This document shows, one piece after another, positions 54,424 through 63,931 of a stretch of 64,000 nucleotides of DNA. The notes beneath the pieces are model-generated. The model was given only the letters and a program-made list of their open reading frames with translations. It was not told the DNA's origin and searched no databases. Position 1 is the first letter of the stretch; each line of letters opens with the position of its first letter. Where the stretch lies: assembly GCF_023700755.1 (NCBI RefSeq), contig NZ_JAMKOJ010000011.1, forward strand, positions 99,230-163,229, written 5' to 3'. Made by a program: the position numbers and the translations under genes. The DNA comes from Allorhizobium sonneratiae (lineage in GTDB: Bacteria > Pseudomonadota > Alphaproteobacteria > Rhizobiales > Rhizobiaceae).

Positions 54424-55943
54424 GGAATGTCTTTCAACGCGCCGGGCGGGATGATGACGTAATGCACAGTCACGGGCGGTCGTCCAGCCTGCCATTCAAA
54501 ATGTTCCTGCTGTACCGGATATCCTTTTATCCAGGCCAGAGCTTCCGGTGGTGGAGGAAGATCTGCCCATACGACCAGCATGCCCTGGCGGCGCAGCCGA
54601 TCCGGCGTGATCCAGGGCGCTTCGCTGAAGGAAAAATCTGTGAACATCGATGGACGGTCGGAAGACAGCGCTCCAGCAACCCGCATCCAGAATTCGTCAC
54701 CGGCGACAATGCCAAGAGGCGCATTGACAGCTTTGTGCCAGTCATCCTGCAAGCGTGCGGCAATGGCCGAAGACGGCATGCAGATCCGCCGGGGATGGGA
54801 GCCCAGTTCGCATTTTACCGTGACAACGGTAGTATGCAACAAGGCGGTGGCAAGGATCATGCTGAAACCCCAGATCGCCACGCGCTTCATTGCGCCATCT
54901 GTCAGCCTTTGGCCAAGCCAGGCAATGGCCACAAGACCGATGAGATTATACATCGGCTTGCCCCAGGCCTCACCCACACCGGTGAACAGCGAAGCGAGGC
55001 AAAGAAGAAGGGCAGGGCCCAACCCCATCCATGTCAGATACCAGAGCGCCGATCTGTCATCGAGCAGCACGGAGCTTGACGGCGTGGTCTCTCGCTTGAA
55101 TCGCAACAGTCCCGAAGACCAGAGCGCAAGCGGCAAACCCGCGAGCAAGGCGGCCTGAACACCGATGTAATAAAGCCGCCCGCGATTTTCGAGCACCCAG
55201 CCGTCACGGTCGGTGGCATAGGTCAGCTGGATGAAATGATCCCGGATCAGACCATGCACGAGTGGCAGGCTGAGCAGCACCATGATGCCCAAACCGATCC
55301 AAGGGCCTTTTGTCGCCAGTTGCCGGCGCGCTGCCGGATCATAAAGGATCCAGAGGCCGCCAAAGGCCATGATGACGCCGGTGGAAAATTTGGCGTAGAC
55401 GCTGCAGCCGGACACGATGCCAAGCAGGACCCACCATAGAGTTTTTTGCTCACGAATGGCACGCCATAGCAACCAGCAGATGGCCGCCCAGAACGGCATC
55501 TGGGCAATGTCGTGATTGAACTGGCGGGTGCCCTCGCTAAAAAAACCTGTAACGGGCAACAGCATGACCCCCGCCAGCGCAGCTCGGTTGCCCATGATGT
55601 CGCGGCCAAGCAGGTAAACCATAACGAATGTGATACAGATCGCCAGCTGACAGAGCAGATAACCGCTCCAGATATAAGAGCCGGTCAGATGATACATCAC
55701 ACCCGTCGCCCAGGCGGGAAATTGCGGATGCTTATAGGTGAGCAGCATCCATTGCCGGCTCCAGAGAAATTCCTCAAGCGCATCATCCGGTGGGGTTTTA
55801 TCCACCAGGCCGGGCACCAGCGTCCAGACCAGAAGCTGAAAAAGGCAGAAGAGCAGCAGACCTTTTGATGGTTTGGAAATAATGCGGCGCAAAGGCGTAA
55901 GGACAGAGCCGGAAGATGGGGTAGAGGCAGAAATACGGTTCAT
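54420..55943 (-). CDS. GT39 polytopic glycosyltransferase (ArnT-like)
   Basis: 507-residue membrane glycosyltransferase with about ten helices. It opens with PDDALEEFLWSRQWMLLTYKHPQFPAW, which contains the acidic motif of GT39/ArnT enzymes in the first periplasmic loop. A C-terminal periplasmic domain of about 100 residues follows. Such enzymes take lipid-linked sugars and transfer them to lipid A, core or proteins. It is first in the operon. A minimal promoter region of about 700 bases lies upstream. Confidence 0.87.
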   Translation of the reverse strand: MNRISASTPSSGSVLTPLRRIISKPSKGLLLFCLFQLLVWTLVPGLVDKTPPDDALEEFLWSRQWMLLTYKHPQFPAWATGVMYHLTGSYIWSGYLLCQLAICITFVMVYLLGRDIMGNRAALAGVMLLPVTGFFSEGTRQFNHDIAQMPFWAAICWLLWRAIREQKTLWWVLLGIVSGCSVYAKFSTGVIMAFGGLWILYDPAARRQLATKGPWIGLGIMVLLSLPLVHGLIRDHFIQLTYATDRDGWVLENRGRLYYIGVQAALLAGLPLALWSSGLLRFKRETTPSSSVLLDDRSALWYLTWMGLGPALLLCLASLFTGVGEAWGKPMYNLIGLVAIAWLGQRLTDGAMKRVAIWGFSMILATALLHTTVVTVKCELGSHPRRICMPSSAIAARLQDDWHKAVNAPLGIVAGDEFWMRVAGALSSDRPSMFTDFSFSEAPWITPDRLRRQGMLVVWADLPPPPEALAWIKGYPVQQEHFEWQAGRPPVTVHYVIIPPGALKDIP

Positions 55944-56641
55944 TTAGACATCAGCCATCAAGATTTATAACAAGAGCCTGACAGGCATCATGCTGTCAGC
56001 CGCCCGGGATCCGCTTCGGATCAGCGTTGGTCAGCCGGTTAGAAACAAAAAAACAAAGACGTGCTGGACTGTCCCTGTGCAGCAGCGCTATGCGGTTCTG
56101 GTTCGCAGAAGCTGGTTATCACGATGGAGCAGCCTTCACAATTTAACCTGACGTTAAACTGAAAGACGCAACCGGTATCATTCCATTGTCTTATGTCCTG
56201 ACGGTGGTGAATTACATCACCTTTATCAGTTTTTCGAGGGGGGATACCAGTGATGTCCAATGTTATTCAGGTCTAACTTTGGTTCAGCTTTTATTCAATA
56301 TCCTACAGCACATCGCATTTTTATGAAATTTTACCCTTATGGGGTCGATATAATTTTTAACAATAACTATTATTTATTTTTCATAGTCTGATCTGGTGCC
56401 ATGCGACGCTTTGTTTCCAGCAACTATCCTGTGGCAAGAGGGGCGATCGCGATTGTCGCAACGTCCTGTCATGTTGTTGCATTCGTCATCTGCGCGGCGC
56501 GTGGCTTGACCTTTCCACATCAAAACCACAAATAGTATTAGCAAATTTGCTGTCCTTTAACGCTGTTGCTGGAAAAGGGGATGTGACGTTTCCGGATGAC
56601 GGGTGAAAATCTGGAGCTATTTTGAAGGGGCCTTGTGACGC
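55944..56641. other. AT-rich intergenic region between divergent genes
   Basis: About 700 bases between the GT39 operon and the sulfotransferase gene. The region around 56280-56400 is very AT-rich (AATTTTTAACAATAAC). No convincing ORF, repeat or RNA gene. Promoters of two surface-polysaccharide loci should lie here, and the base composition suggests recent acquisition. Confidence 0.55.
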
Positions 56642-58684
56642 ATGAATGATGTGCTGGTGGTATTGGGTATGCATCGCAGCGGGACAAGCTCTGTTTCCGG
56701 CGTTTTGACACGGTTGGGCGGGTCAGCACCGAAAAACATCATGGCTGCCGATGAGGGAAACCCGAGGGGTTATTATGAATCCACCAGCATGATGATCTTT
56801 AATGATGATCTGCTCTCATCCGGTGGCAGTCGCTGGGAGGATTGGAGGGCGTTCAATCCTGAATGGTATCAATCGCCTGTTTTTGCAGAATTTCATCGAA
56901 GAGCAAAAGATCTCGTTCTTGAGGAATTTGGCAATACGGGTCTTGCGATCCTCAAAGATCCAAGAATATGCCGGTTCTTTCCATTCTGGCGACATGTTTT
57001 AACTGATCTTGACATGACAACGCGTGTTGTTATTCCAGTAAGGTCACCTGTGGATGTGGCAAATTCTCTGAAAAAAATACATGGAATGCCGATAGCGCAA
57101 GGCTTGCTGCTGTGGCTGCGGCATGTCCTTGATGCGGAATATGAAACGCGTTCTCTAAAACGTTCCATTTTCAGCTGGAAAGAGTTTCGTAAAGATTGGA
57201 AAGCTACCGCTGATAAAATTTCCAAAGATATAAATTTGGTCTGGCCTAATTTTACTGACCGTTCCACGTTTGAGATAGAAAGATTTCTCTCATCGGACCT
57301 GGTGCATTTTGAGAATGAGATCGAGGGCGATACCTGGGCAGCCCGTGCTTATAAAGCTCTGATTGAGCTGGCACATAATCCCACGTCGAATTCCGCCATG
57401 AGAGACCTGGATGATATCCGATCAGCGCTCGACGAGGCTGGTCAGATGTTTGGCCCTCTTCTGATTGGCTATGAAGTGACGTTGGAAGACATACGCGCAC
57501 GGCATAGCGAGCTGCAGAAAACGCAGCAAACAGATGCGAATGAACTCGAAGTGCTAAGATCACGCATTGGCGCGCTTGATGTCGAATTGGCGCAAGCCGC
57601 ACAGCAGAGCGCGGACCTGCGCAATCAACTGGATGCGCTGCGGCTTGAGCATGACGGCCTGCAACAGAATTATGAAATTGCTGCTCGTGACGTCGCAGGT
57701 CAATCTGAGCGGCTGGCTCTGTTGCAGAACGAGTTGCAGGATGCTGAAGTGCGATATCGCGAACTGGAAAGTCAGATGACTGAGGTCCAAAGCGAGCGGC
57801 TTCATTGGCAGAAAGCGCATGAAGCATCTCTGACGGAGATTTCGGTTCAATCGGAACGAATCCAGAGAATTGAGTTTGCCTTGGCTGAGGCCGAGAACGA
57901 GAAGGTGATCATCACACATTCCCTCAATGCGATTCAGATGGAGTGTGATCAGCTTCGCCAAATTGAGATGGAACAGAAAACCGCATTGGAAGACGTGCAC
58001 AGGCGTCATCAGGCCGATGAAGCCAGTCGTGCGGAAATGACTGCCTTGCTCAACCATGAGCGATTATTGAGGCAGCAACTGGAAGAGGCTCATCAGCATG
58101 TCATTGCCGATATGCGGCACCATATTGAAAAAAGTGCGGAGGAGGCTGCTTCAGCACAGCGCGATGAACTGGCCGCGTTGCATCGAGTTGCTCTTGTTAA
58201 CATGGAAGCTGCTTATTACCAGGCTAGGAAAGAGGCTTTTCCAAGTGGATTGGGCAAGCTGATTTCGCCTAAAAGTCGCAAGAAGATGCTCGCAAAACGC
58301 ATTCTCAAAAGTGGTCTTTTCGATGCGGATTTCTATTGTGAGCAATGTGCAGATGTTTCTCATGCTTGGAACGGAGGTGCATCTGAAAAGGCAGAAAAAG
58401 CGGCTCTTCACTATCTTGACGATGGCTATCGGATGAACCTGAACCCCAACAGATTGTTTGACAGCCATTGGTATCTGGATCGTTATGAGGATGTGAGAAG
58501 GGCAGGCATCAATCCGCTGCTGCATTACATGTTCCATGGCTGGCAGGAAGGACGCAATCCTGGGCCCAATTTTAATACGCAGTATTATTTAGATCAAAAT
58601 GAAGATGTAAGAATAAAAGGTGTTAATCCGCTCGTTCACTATTTGAAATTCGGATATTTGGAAGGGCGTCTTGTTACGCCATAA
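56642..58684 (+). CDS. Sulfotransferase-coiled coil-C-terminal repeat protein
   Basis: 680-residue chimera. Residues 1-270 form a sulfotransferase-like domain with the PAPS-binding loop GMHRSGTSS (about 9-17), an ILKDPRICRFFPFW segment and an IPVRSPVDVANSL 3'-phosphate site. Residues about 280-550 are coiled coil, rich in Glu/Gln/Leu. The last ~120 residues hold three copies of an approximately 40-residue repeat: FDSHWYLDRYEDV and INPLLHYMFHGWQEGRNP are its consensus pieces. I have seen that repeat in rhizobial glycosyltransferases. It is AT-rich compared with flanking genes. Probably sulfates a surface glycan; the substrate is unknown. Confidence 0.75.
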   Translation: MNDVLVVLGMHRSGTSSVSGVLTRLGGSAPKNIMAADEGNPRGYYESTSMMIFNDDLLSSGGSRWEDWRAFNPEWYQSPVFAEFHRRAKDLVLEEFGNTGLAILKDPRICRFFPFWRHVLTDLDMTTRVVIPVRSPVDVANSLKKIHGMPIAQGLLLWLRHVLDAEYETRSLKRSIFSWKEFRKDWKATADKISKDINLVWPNFTDRSTFEIERFLSSDLVHFENEIEGDTWAARAYKALIELAHNPTSNSAMRDLDDIRSALDEAGQMFGPLLIGYEVTLEDIRARHSELQKTQQTDANELEVLRSRIGALDVELAQAAQQSADLRNQLDALRLEHDGLQQNYEIAARDVAGQSERLALLQNELQDAEVRYRELESQMTEVQSERLHWQKAHEASLTEISVQSERIQRIEFALAEAENEKVIITHSLNAIQMECDQLRQIEMEQKTALEDVHRRHQADEASRAEMTALLNHERLLRQQLEEAHQHVIADMRHHIEKSAEEAASAQRDELAALHRVALVNMEAAYYQARKEAFPSGLGKLISPKSRKKMLAKRILKSGLFDADFYCEQCADVSHAWNGGASEKAEKAALHYLDDGYRMNLNPNRLFDSHWYLDRYEDVRRAGINPLLHYMFHGWQEGRNPGPNFNTQYYLDQNEDVRIKGVNPLVHYLKFGYLEGRLVTP

Positions 58685-59003
58685 AGAATCGGATTGAAAA
58701 TCGGAATCGACTCGATGCTCTCAGTTTTTGTTGACCCATCGGACTTTTCCGAAAACCGGTTCCCGTTTTCGGCCGATGCTTTATTCGTTGCGACAGGCTG
58801 TAGAGAAATTCCAGCCAAAGTGTAACGCCGTTTTGTGTCTGAAATGACGTGAAAATTTGGTGGGCGCATTTCAGTGCAACACTGAACAGGCTTCACCGTG
58901 ACACGTTTCATCTCTTTGCATTAACCTTAACAAAAGGTTTACGTTGCCTTGTTTTTATGACCTGTTAACCCTGTCGGTTAAGAAATGTACAGGGGACGGT
59001 TTG
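58685..59003. other. Intergenic region with a palindrome
   Basis: AT-rich, about 320 bases. Holds a palindromic REP-like element at 58737-58778 and AACCTTAACAAAAGGTTTA near 58923-58941. Nothing coding. Confidence 0.5.
58737..58778. repeat. CATCGG...CCGATG palindrome (RIME/REP type)
   Basis: CATCGGACTTTTCCGAAAA pairs imperfectly with CCCGTTTTCGGCCGATG. This resembles common rhizobial intergenic palindromes. Confidence 0.65.
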
Positions 59004-59171
59004 ATGGCTGACCGTATAGGAGCGGTATGGCTCTTTTTTCAAAAGGCGGGGTTGGCTGCGATGGTAAGGGCGGGTTTTTCGTCGCGGCTGTTGTTATGCA
59101 TGACGGCAGGCCTTGATTGCGTTCTTTCTCGCGGATGGTCTTGCAGCTTTCTCAAGGGAGGTCTGGCATGA
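59004..59171 (+). CDS. Possible 55-residue small ORF overlapping the next gene
   Basis: Starts MADRIGAVWLFFQKAGLAAM after AGGGGACGG and ends with an ATGA overlap onto the DUF6105-type start. Contains a moderately hydrophobic centre with three Cys. Such an overlap suggests translational coupling, but coding is not proven. Confidence 0.3.
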   Translation: MADRIGAVWLFFQKAGLAAMVRAGFSSRLLLCMTAGLDCVLSRGWSCSFLKGGLA

Positions 59172-59509
59172 AATATCTTTTGATTTTCTGGGCCGGGCCG
59201 ATCCTGTTTCTGGGAGGCTGGTATTATTTGTCTTTGAATGACATCAGTTTCGGCTTTTTCATGCTGACACGCCGGACGCATGATCTTGTCTTCCAGATTT
59301 ATGGAAAGGTGCTGGGCATTCCGCCTGCGGATATCCCGCCTCTGGTCATGCGGGCGATGTGTGTGGACAGTGTCCTTCTATTTTCCCTGTTGGCTTTTCG
59401 CAGGCGGGCGAAAATCCGGCAATGGTGGCGCCTCCGGCAGCTCAAGAGCGCTCAATCGTCGAAGCGTGACATCGCAGCAAGTGAGGAGAGCCTGTCCAGC
59501 GCGCCCTGA
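59168..59509 (+). CDS. DUF6105-type small membrane protein
   Basis: 113 residues. First helix (about 3-22: [20 protein letters not shown]), then [23 protein letters not shown] segment and a second helix (about 68-84), ending in a basic tail. I recall this as a rhizobial family of unknown function (DUF6105). GGGAGG precedes ATG 59168. Its 3' end overlaps convergent ruvX by 58 bases. Confidence 0.75.
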   Translation: MKYLLIFWAGPILFLGGWYYLSLNDISFGFFMLTRRTHDLVFQIYGKVLGIPPADIPPLVMRAMCVDSVLLFSLLAFRRRAKIRQWWRLRQLKSAQSSKRDIAASEESLSSAP

Positions 59510-59940
59510 AGAATGAAACTGGCCGCTGCCGAATCGATTCGTTCGGCCCGTTTGGCCCGTGAAACATCCATTTCGAGAAGCGCCCGTTCCGCGGCCACGG
59601 TGGAAAGGCGTTCATCCCAGAAGACAAAGGGAATGTCGGTTTTCTCGGCCATGGAGCGGACAAAGGCGCGGGTGGCTTGCACGCGCGGCCCGGCGGAGCC
59701 GTCCATATTCATCGGCAGGCCGATAATGAAGGCGGCAATCTTTTCTTTTTCTGCAAAAGCCAGCAGGACTTCGGCATCTTTGGTAAATTTCACCCGCTTG
59801 ATCACAGGCCGGGGTGTGGCAAAGCGACGACCGAGATCAGACATGGCAAGGCCGATGGTCTTCGTGCCAAGATCGAGGCCGGCAATCGCCTGTCCCGGTT
59901 GCAGCGCTTCGGCCAGTTCCTCGATGGTCAGTGTTGCCAT
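59452..59940 (-). CDS. ruvX: Holliday junction resolvase-like protein RuvX/YqgF
   Basis: 162-residue RNase H-fold nuclease implicated in pre-16S rRNA 5'-end processing. [15 protein letters not shown] holds the first Asp, [15 protein letters not shown] the middle motif, and [15 protein letters not shown] with [10 protein letters not shown] the last acidic residues. The start ATG 59940 has AGGA upstream; ATG 59949 is in frame. Convergent overlap with the DUF6105-type gene. Confidence 0.93.
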   Translation of the reverse strand: MATLTIEELAEALQPGQAIAGLDLGTKTIGLAMSDLGRRFATPRPVIKRVKFTKDAEVLLAFAEKEKIAAFIIGLPMNMDGSAGPRVQATRAFVRSMAEKTDIPFVFWDERLSTVAAERALLEMDVSRAKRAERIDSAAASFILQGALDRLSSLAAMSRFDD

Positions 59941-60044
59941 GATTGTCATCCTGTTGTGAATTCAGTGTTCAATGCTTTAATTTGCCGGATTGTGCCATAG
60001 GTTTCATTTGGGATTCCGTTTTTAACCCCGCAGAGGATGATTTC

Positions 60045-60749
60045 ATGAAACTCACCTGGTTTGGACACGCCGCTTTCCGTCTGGAAACAGCAAAGTCCAC
60101 AATTCTGATTGATCCCTTTTTCTCCCACAGCCCGAGCTTTGCCGGTCAGGATGTGAAAGAGGCAGCCAAGGGCGTGACCCATATCCTGCTCACTCACGGT
60201 CATGGCGATCACGTTGGCGATACGGTATCGATTGCCAAGGAAACGGGCGCAACTGTGCTGGCCAATGCTGATCTTGCCGCCTGGCTCGGTTCCAAAGGCG
60301 TGGAAAAGATCGAAATGGGCAATACCGGCGGTACTGTTCATTTCGACGGCTTTACTGTCACCTTCACCAATGCGCTGCATTCCTCGGCCCAGATCACCGA
60401 GGATGGCGTTTCGCATGCGCTCGGTAATCCGAACGGGTTGATGCTGCATTTCGATGATGAGGCTTCGCTGCTGCATATGGGCGATACCGATATCTTCTCT
60501 GATATGGCTCTGATCAACGAATTGCATCAGCCGGAGATTGGTATCGTGCCGATCGGCGACCGTTTCACCATGGGCGGCGCTGTGGCGGCATTGGCCTGCC
60601 AGCGTTACTTCAACTTCAAGACGGTCATTCCCTGCCATTACGGCACGTTCGGTCTGCTTGACCAGACGCCGGAAAAATTCGTCAAGGGCATGGAAGGCAC
60701 AAAGACCGTGGTAAAAACCCCGAAAGTGGGCGAAACCATCAAGGTTTGA
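60045..60749 (+). CDS. UPF0173 metal-dependent hydrolase
   Basis: 234-residue metallo-beta-lactamase fold enzyme. LTWFGHAAF opens the protein; [12 protein letters not shown] is the metal motif at about 54-65, with MGDTDIF and PCHYGTF downstream. Length and pattern match the UPF0173 (YtkL-like) family; substrate unknown. ATG 60045 follows AGAGGA. Monocistronic. Confidence 0.92.
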   Translation: MKLTWFGHAAFRLETAKSTILIDPFFSHSPSFAGQDVKEAAKGVTHILLTHGHGDHVGDTVSIAKETGATVLANADLAAWLGSKGVEKIEMGNTGGTVHFDGFTVTFTNALHSSAQITEDGVSHALGNPNGLMLHFDDEASLLHMGDTDIFSDMALINELHQPEIGIVPIGDRFTMGGAVAALACQRYFNFKTVIPCHYGTFGLLDQTPEKFVKGMEGTKTVVKTPKVGETIKV

Positions 60750-60870
60750 CCGCCGCCTTTCCTTCCCCGTTGTCTGAAAACGGGGAAGGCTCTCTCTTCT
60801 CTTGCAGTTGGTGTTGCACGTCTCCGTTTCGGCCTTTATAGCGGTCTGATCACTGATATGGAGAATGCCG

Positions 60871-61158
60871 ATGTCTGTCGATCTTGCCACCGTCAAGCGT
60901 GTCGCCAAACTTGCCCGCATCGCTCTTCCCGAGGAAGAAGCGGAGCGCACGATGGCCGAGCTGAACGGGATTCTCGGGTTTGTCGAGCAATTGGCCGAGG
61001 TGGATGTCACCGGTATCGAACCGATGACCTCTGTTATGCCGATGGCCATGCGCAAGCGCCAGGATGCCGTGACCGACGGCAACAAGGCGGACGATATCGT
61101 TGCCAATGCGCCGCAGACCGACCGCAATTTCTTCCTCGTTCCCAAGGTTGTCGAATAA
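60871..61158 (+). CDS. gatC: Glu-tRNA(Gln)/Asp-tRNA(Asn) amidotransferase subunit C
   Basis: 95-residue stabilising subunit of Gat[42 protein letters not shown] and the [10 protein letters not shown] end are all family-typical. The ATG at 60871 has GGAG seven bases upstream. It is 71 bases ahead of gatA; gatB lies beyond the intervening GNATs or outside the window. Confidence 0.96.
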   Translation: MSVDLATVKRVAKLARIALPEEEAERTMAELNGILGFVEQLAEVDVTGIEPMTSVMPMAMRKRQDAVTDGNKADDIVANAPQTDRNFFLVPKVVE

Positions 61159-61229
61159 GCCCTTCGGCTTTCCATCCTGCCCGAATTGTTGACGCGGGCC
61201 ACCGCGCATAGTTTAAAGCGAACAGACCC

Positions 61230-62711
61230 ATGAGCGAACTGACCAGCCTGACCATTGCCGAAGCCCGTGAAAAGCTTGTGACCCGCGAGATCACGGCGAG
61301 CGAACTGACGGAGGCCTATCTTAAGGCAATCGAAGCGGCCAATGGCGCACTGAACACTTATGTTGCCGTGACGCCCGAGATTGCCCGCTCTATGGCCAAG
61401 GCTTCGGATGAGCGGCTTGCTACCGGCAAAGGCGGGCCGCTGGAAGGTATTCCGCTCGGGGTGAAGGATCTCTTTGCCACCCGCGACGTTCATACCCAGG
61501 CAGCTTCCCATATTCTCGAAGGGTTCAAGCCGAAATACGAATCGACCGTCACCCAGAACCTCTGGAACGACGGTGCAGTCATGCTCGGCAAGCTGAACAT
61601 GGATGAATTCGCCATGGGTTCGTCCAATGAAAATTCCGCCTATGGCCCGGTGGTCAATCCGTGGCGGGCCAAGGGTTCGGATGAAAAGCTGGTGCCGGGT
61701 GGCTCTTCTGGCGGTTCGGCCGCCGCTGTTGCCGCCCATCTCTGCGCCGGTGCCACAGCAACCGACACCGGCGGCTCGATCCGCCAGCCCGCAGCCTTTA
61801 CGGGCACGGTCGGCATCAAGCCCACCTATGGCCGCTGCTCGCGCTTCGGTATTGTCGCTTATGCTTCCTCACTCGATCAGGCCGGGCCGATTGCCCGCGA
61901 TGTGCGCGATGCCGCCATTCTGTTGAAGTCGATGGCCTCCATCGATGAGAAGGATACGACCTCTGTCGATCTGCTGGCGCCGAATTATGAGGATGCCATC
62001 GGCCAGTCGGTCAAGGGCATGAAGATCGGCATTCCGAAGGAATATCGCATCGACGGCATGCCGGAAGAGATTGAGGCGCTGTGGCGTCAGGGCATGCAGT
62101 GGCTGAAGGATGCGGGTGCCGAGATCGTCGATATTTCGCTGCCGCATACCAAATATGCGCTGCCGGCCTATTATATCGTCGCGCCGGCGGAAGCCTCCTC
62201 CAACCTTGCCCGTTATGACGGCGTACGTTACGGCCTGCGGGTCGATGGCAAGGACATTGCCGACATGTATGAGAAGACCCGCGCGAGCGGCTTCGGCAAG
62301 GAAGTGCAGCGACGTATTCTCGTCGGCACCTATGTCCTGTCGGCTGGCTATTACGATGCCTATTACCTGAAGGCGCAGAAGGTGCGCACGCTGATCAAGC
62401 GCGATTTTGAAGAGGTTTTCGCCGCTGGTGTCGATGCGATCCTGACGCCGATCACCCCGTCTTCCGCCTTTGCCATCGGTGATAAGGAGATGGCCGCCGA
62501 TCCGGTGAAAATGTATATGAACGACATTTTCACCATCACGCTCAACATGGCCGGTCTGCCGGGCATTGCCGTGCCCGCAGGCATGGACAATAAGGGTCTG
62601 CCGCTTGGTCTGCAATTGATCGGCAAGCCGTTTGAAGAAGAAACCCTGTTCAAGACTGCCCATGTCATCGAGCAAGCTGCCGGAAAATTCACCGCGCCCA
62701 AGTGGTGGTGA
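61230..62711 (+). CDS. gatA: Glu-tRNA(Gln)/Asp-tRNA(Asn) amidotransferase subunit A
   Basis: 493-residue amidase-signature subunit that releases ammonia from glutamine for transamidation. The Ser-cis-Ser-Lys triad is complete: Lys79 (GVKDLF), Ser159 ([13 protein letters not shown]) and Ser183 ([12 protein letters not shown]). [18 protein letters not shown] and the C-terminal [15 protein letters not shown] are typical. Second in the gatCA operon. Confidence 0.97.
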   Translation: MSELTSLTIAEAREKLVTREITASELTEAYLKAIEAANGALNTYVAVTPEIARSMAKASDERLATGKGGPLEGIPLGVKDLFATRDVHTQAASHILEGFKPKYESTVTQNLWNDGAVMLGKLNMDEFAMGSSNENSAYGPVVNPWRAKGSDEKLVPGGSSGGSAAAVAAHLCAGATATDTGGSIRQPAAFTGTVGIKPTYGRCSRFGIVAYASSLDQAGPIARDVRDAAILLKSMASIDEKDTTSVDLLAPNYEDAIGQSVKGMKIGIPKEYRIDGMPEEIEALWRQGMQWLKDAGAEIVDISLPHTKYALPAYYIVAPAEASSNLARYDGVRYGLRVDGKDIADMYEKTRASGFGKEVQRRILVGTYVLSAGYYDAYYLKAQKVRTLIKRDFEEVFAAGVDAILTPITPSSAFAIGDKEMAADPVKMYMNDIFTITLNMAGLPGIAVPAGMDNKGLPLGLQLIGKPFEEETLFKTAHVIEQAAGKFTAPKWW

Positions 62712-63195
62712 ACCCTTCATTTTAAGAGAGATGCGGCAGGCCGATCTTGAGCGGATCGGTCTTGTCGGCTGGGAAAGCTGGCGCTCCACCGGACCGCTTG
62801 ATCGCAGCATGGCCGATCCGGCTGTGGCGCAAAGAGTCCGTGATGCTTTTTTGTCCTTTCCCTTTTGCCAGGCACGCGATGTCGTGATCGCCGAGGTTGA
62901 TGGTGTGATGGCAGGCTGGGGGGCGAGGAAAACCAGCCCTGAGCTGATTTCCGATATCTGGGTTTTACCGGACTTTCAGCGCCGCGGCATTGGCCGGGCG
63001 CTCGTGACGTCGTTTTGCGACAGAATGCGCGGCGAAGGGCTGCGCCAGGCGCTGATCTCCACCCACCAGAACAATTTTGCCGCTCAGGCGCTTTACCGGC
63101 ACTGCGGCTTTGAAACCGTCTGGCGCGGCATGGAGCGGGACGCGGCCATAGAGCTGGATATCGCCAAGGTCCGCCTGCGCCGGTTTCTCTTATGA
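62662..63195 (+). CDS. GNAT acetyltransferase
   Basis: About 177 residues with GNAT features: [15 protein letters not shown] start, [18 protein letters not shown] (acetyl-CoA loop) and [14 protein letters not shown]. The natural first strand (PFILREM) lies just after the gatA stop, yet has no start codon before it there. The start is therefore either ATG 62662 inside gatA (50-base overlap, chosen) or ATG 62731, which would lose the first strand. Confidence 0.75.
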   Translation: MSSSKLPENSPRPSGGEPFILREMRQADLERIGLVGWESWRSTGPLDRSMADPAVAQRVRDAFLSFPFCQARDVVIAEVDGVMAGWGARKTSPELISDIWVLPDFQRRGIGRALVTSFCDRMRGEGLRQALISTHQNNFAAQALYRHCGFETVWRGMERDAAIELDIAKVRLRRFLL

Positions 63196-63295
63196 AGAGC
63201 GTAATTTTACCGTTTATAAACGTTTTCAGCCTCTGGCGAAAACGCAAAGCTGGTGTTCTATTGAGCGTCTGAGGGTTTTGACTGCGGGGAGCTTC

Positions 63296-63814
63296 ATGGC
63301 GACGATTCGCACTGCCCATGCTGAAGATGCGCAAAGGCTGGCCGATATCGGCTTTCGCGCCTGGGAAAAGGCGATGATACCGGTGGGAGAAACTATCTCC
63401 ATGGCCGACAATGCCCGGCGCGCTTTCCGCAACTTCACCCAATCGAGCGCGCTGTCGATTACAGTGATCGAACATCTTGGTCAGCCGGTCGGTTGGGCGG
63501 CGCGGGAAAATCTGGATGACAGGATTTCCGATTTCTGGATCGATCCGGACTATCAGGGCAGGGGCTATAGCAGGGCTCTGCTGGCGGCGATTGAAAAGGA
63601 TATCATCGGACAGGGCTATGAGATGGCCCAGCTTGAGACCCATGCCCGCAACCGGCAGGCCATCGGCTTTTTCGAGCATCATGGTTATCGGGTTCACTGG
63701 TTGTCGGTGGTCTATAACCCGAAATTCGACCGCGATATCGAAACGGTCGGCATGAGCAAGCGTCTGGTCGAAGACACCGCACTGACCTATGGGCGGGGCG
63801 GTGCGTTTGAGTGA
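63296..63814 (+). CDS. GNAT acetyltransferase
   Basis: 172-residue acetyltransferase: IRTAHAEDAQRLADIG start, WIDPDYQGRGYSRALLAAIE acetyl-CoA loop and NRQAIGFFEHHGYRV. Start ATG 63296 with GGGGAG. A tandem neighbour of the preceding GNAT but not closely similar. Substrate unknown. Confidence 0.85.
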   Translation: MATIRTAHAEDAQRLADIGFRAWEKAMIPVGETISMADNARRAFRNFTQSSALSITVIEHLGQPVGWAARENLDDRISDFWIDPDYQGRGYSRALLAAIEKDIIGQGYEMAQLETHARNRQAIGFFEHHGYRVHWLSVVYNPKFDRDIETVGMSKRLVEDTALTYGRGGAFE

Positions 63815-63827
63815 TGATATGCTCTCT

Positions 63828-63929
63828 TACTGCATAATTCCTTAAATCGGAATCGATTTAAGGAATTATGCAGCAAATTTAAAGTGCTACAGCGACCTTT
63901 GTGCGCCACATATGGCGCACGGCGCTGTA
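63828..63929 (-). mobile_element. Composite palindromic MITE-like element, second copy
   Basis: TA-bounded, 102 bases including the TAs. Palindrome A (CTGCATAATTCC ... GGAATTATGCAG) is followed by palindrome B (ACAGCGACCTTTGTGCGCCA ... GCGCACGGCGCTGT). Reverse-complement orientation to the 18.6-kb copy, which differs by a few bases in each arm. Confidence 0.8.
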
Positions 63930-63931
63930 AA

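Noticed and set aside
59946..61739. 597-residue ORF on the minus strand
   Set aside because: Covers the antisense of the UPF0173 gene, gatC and part of gatA; no motifs.
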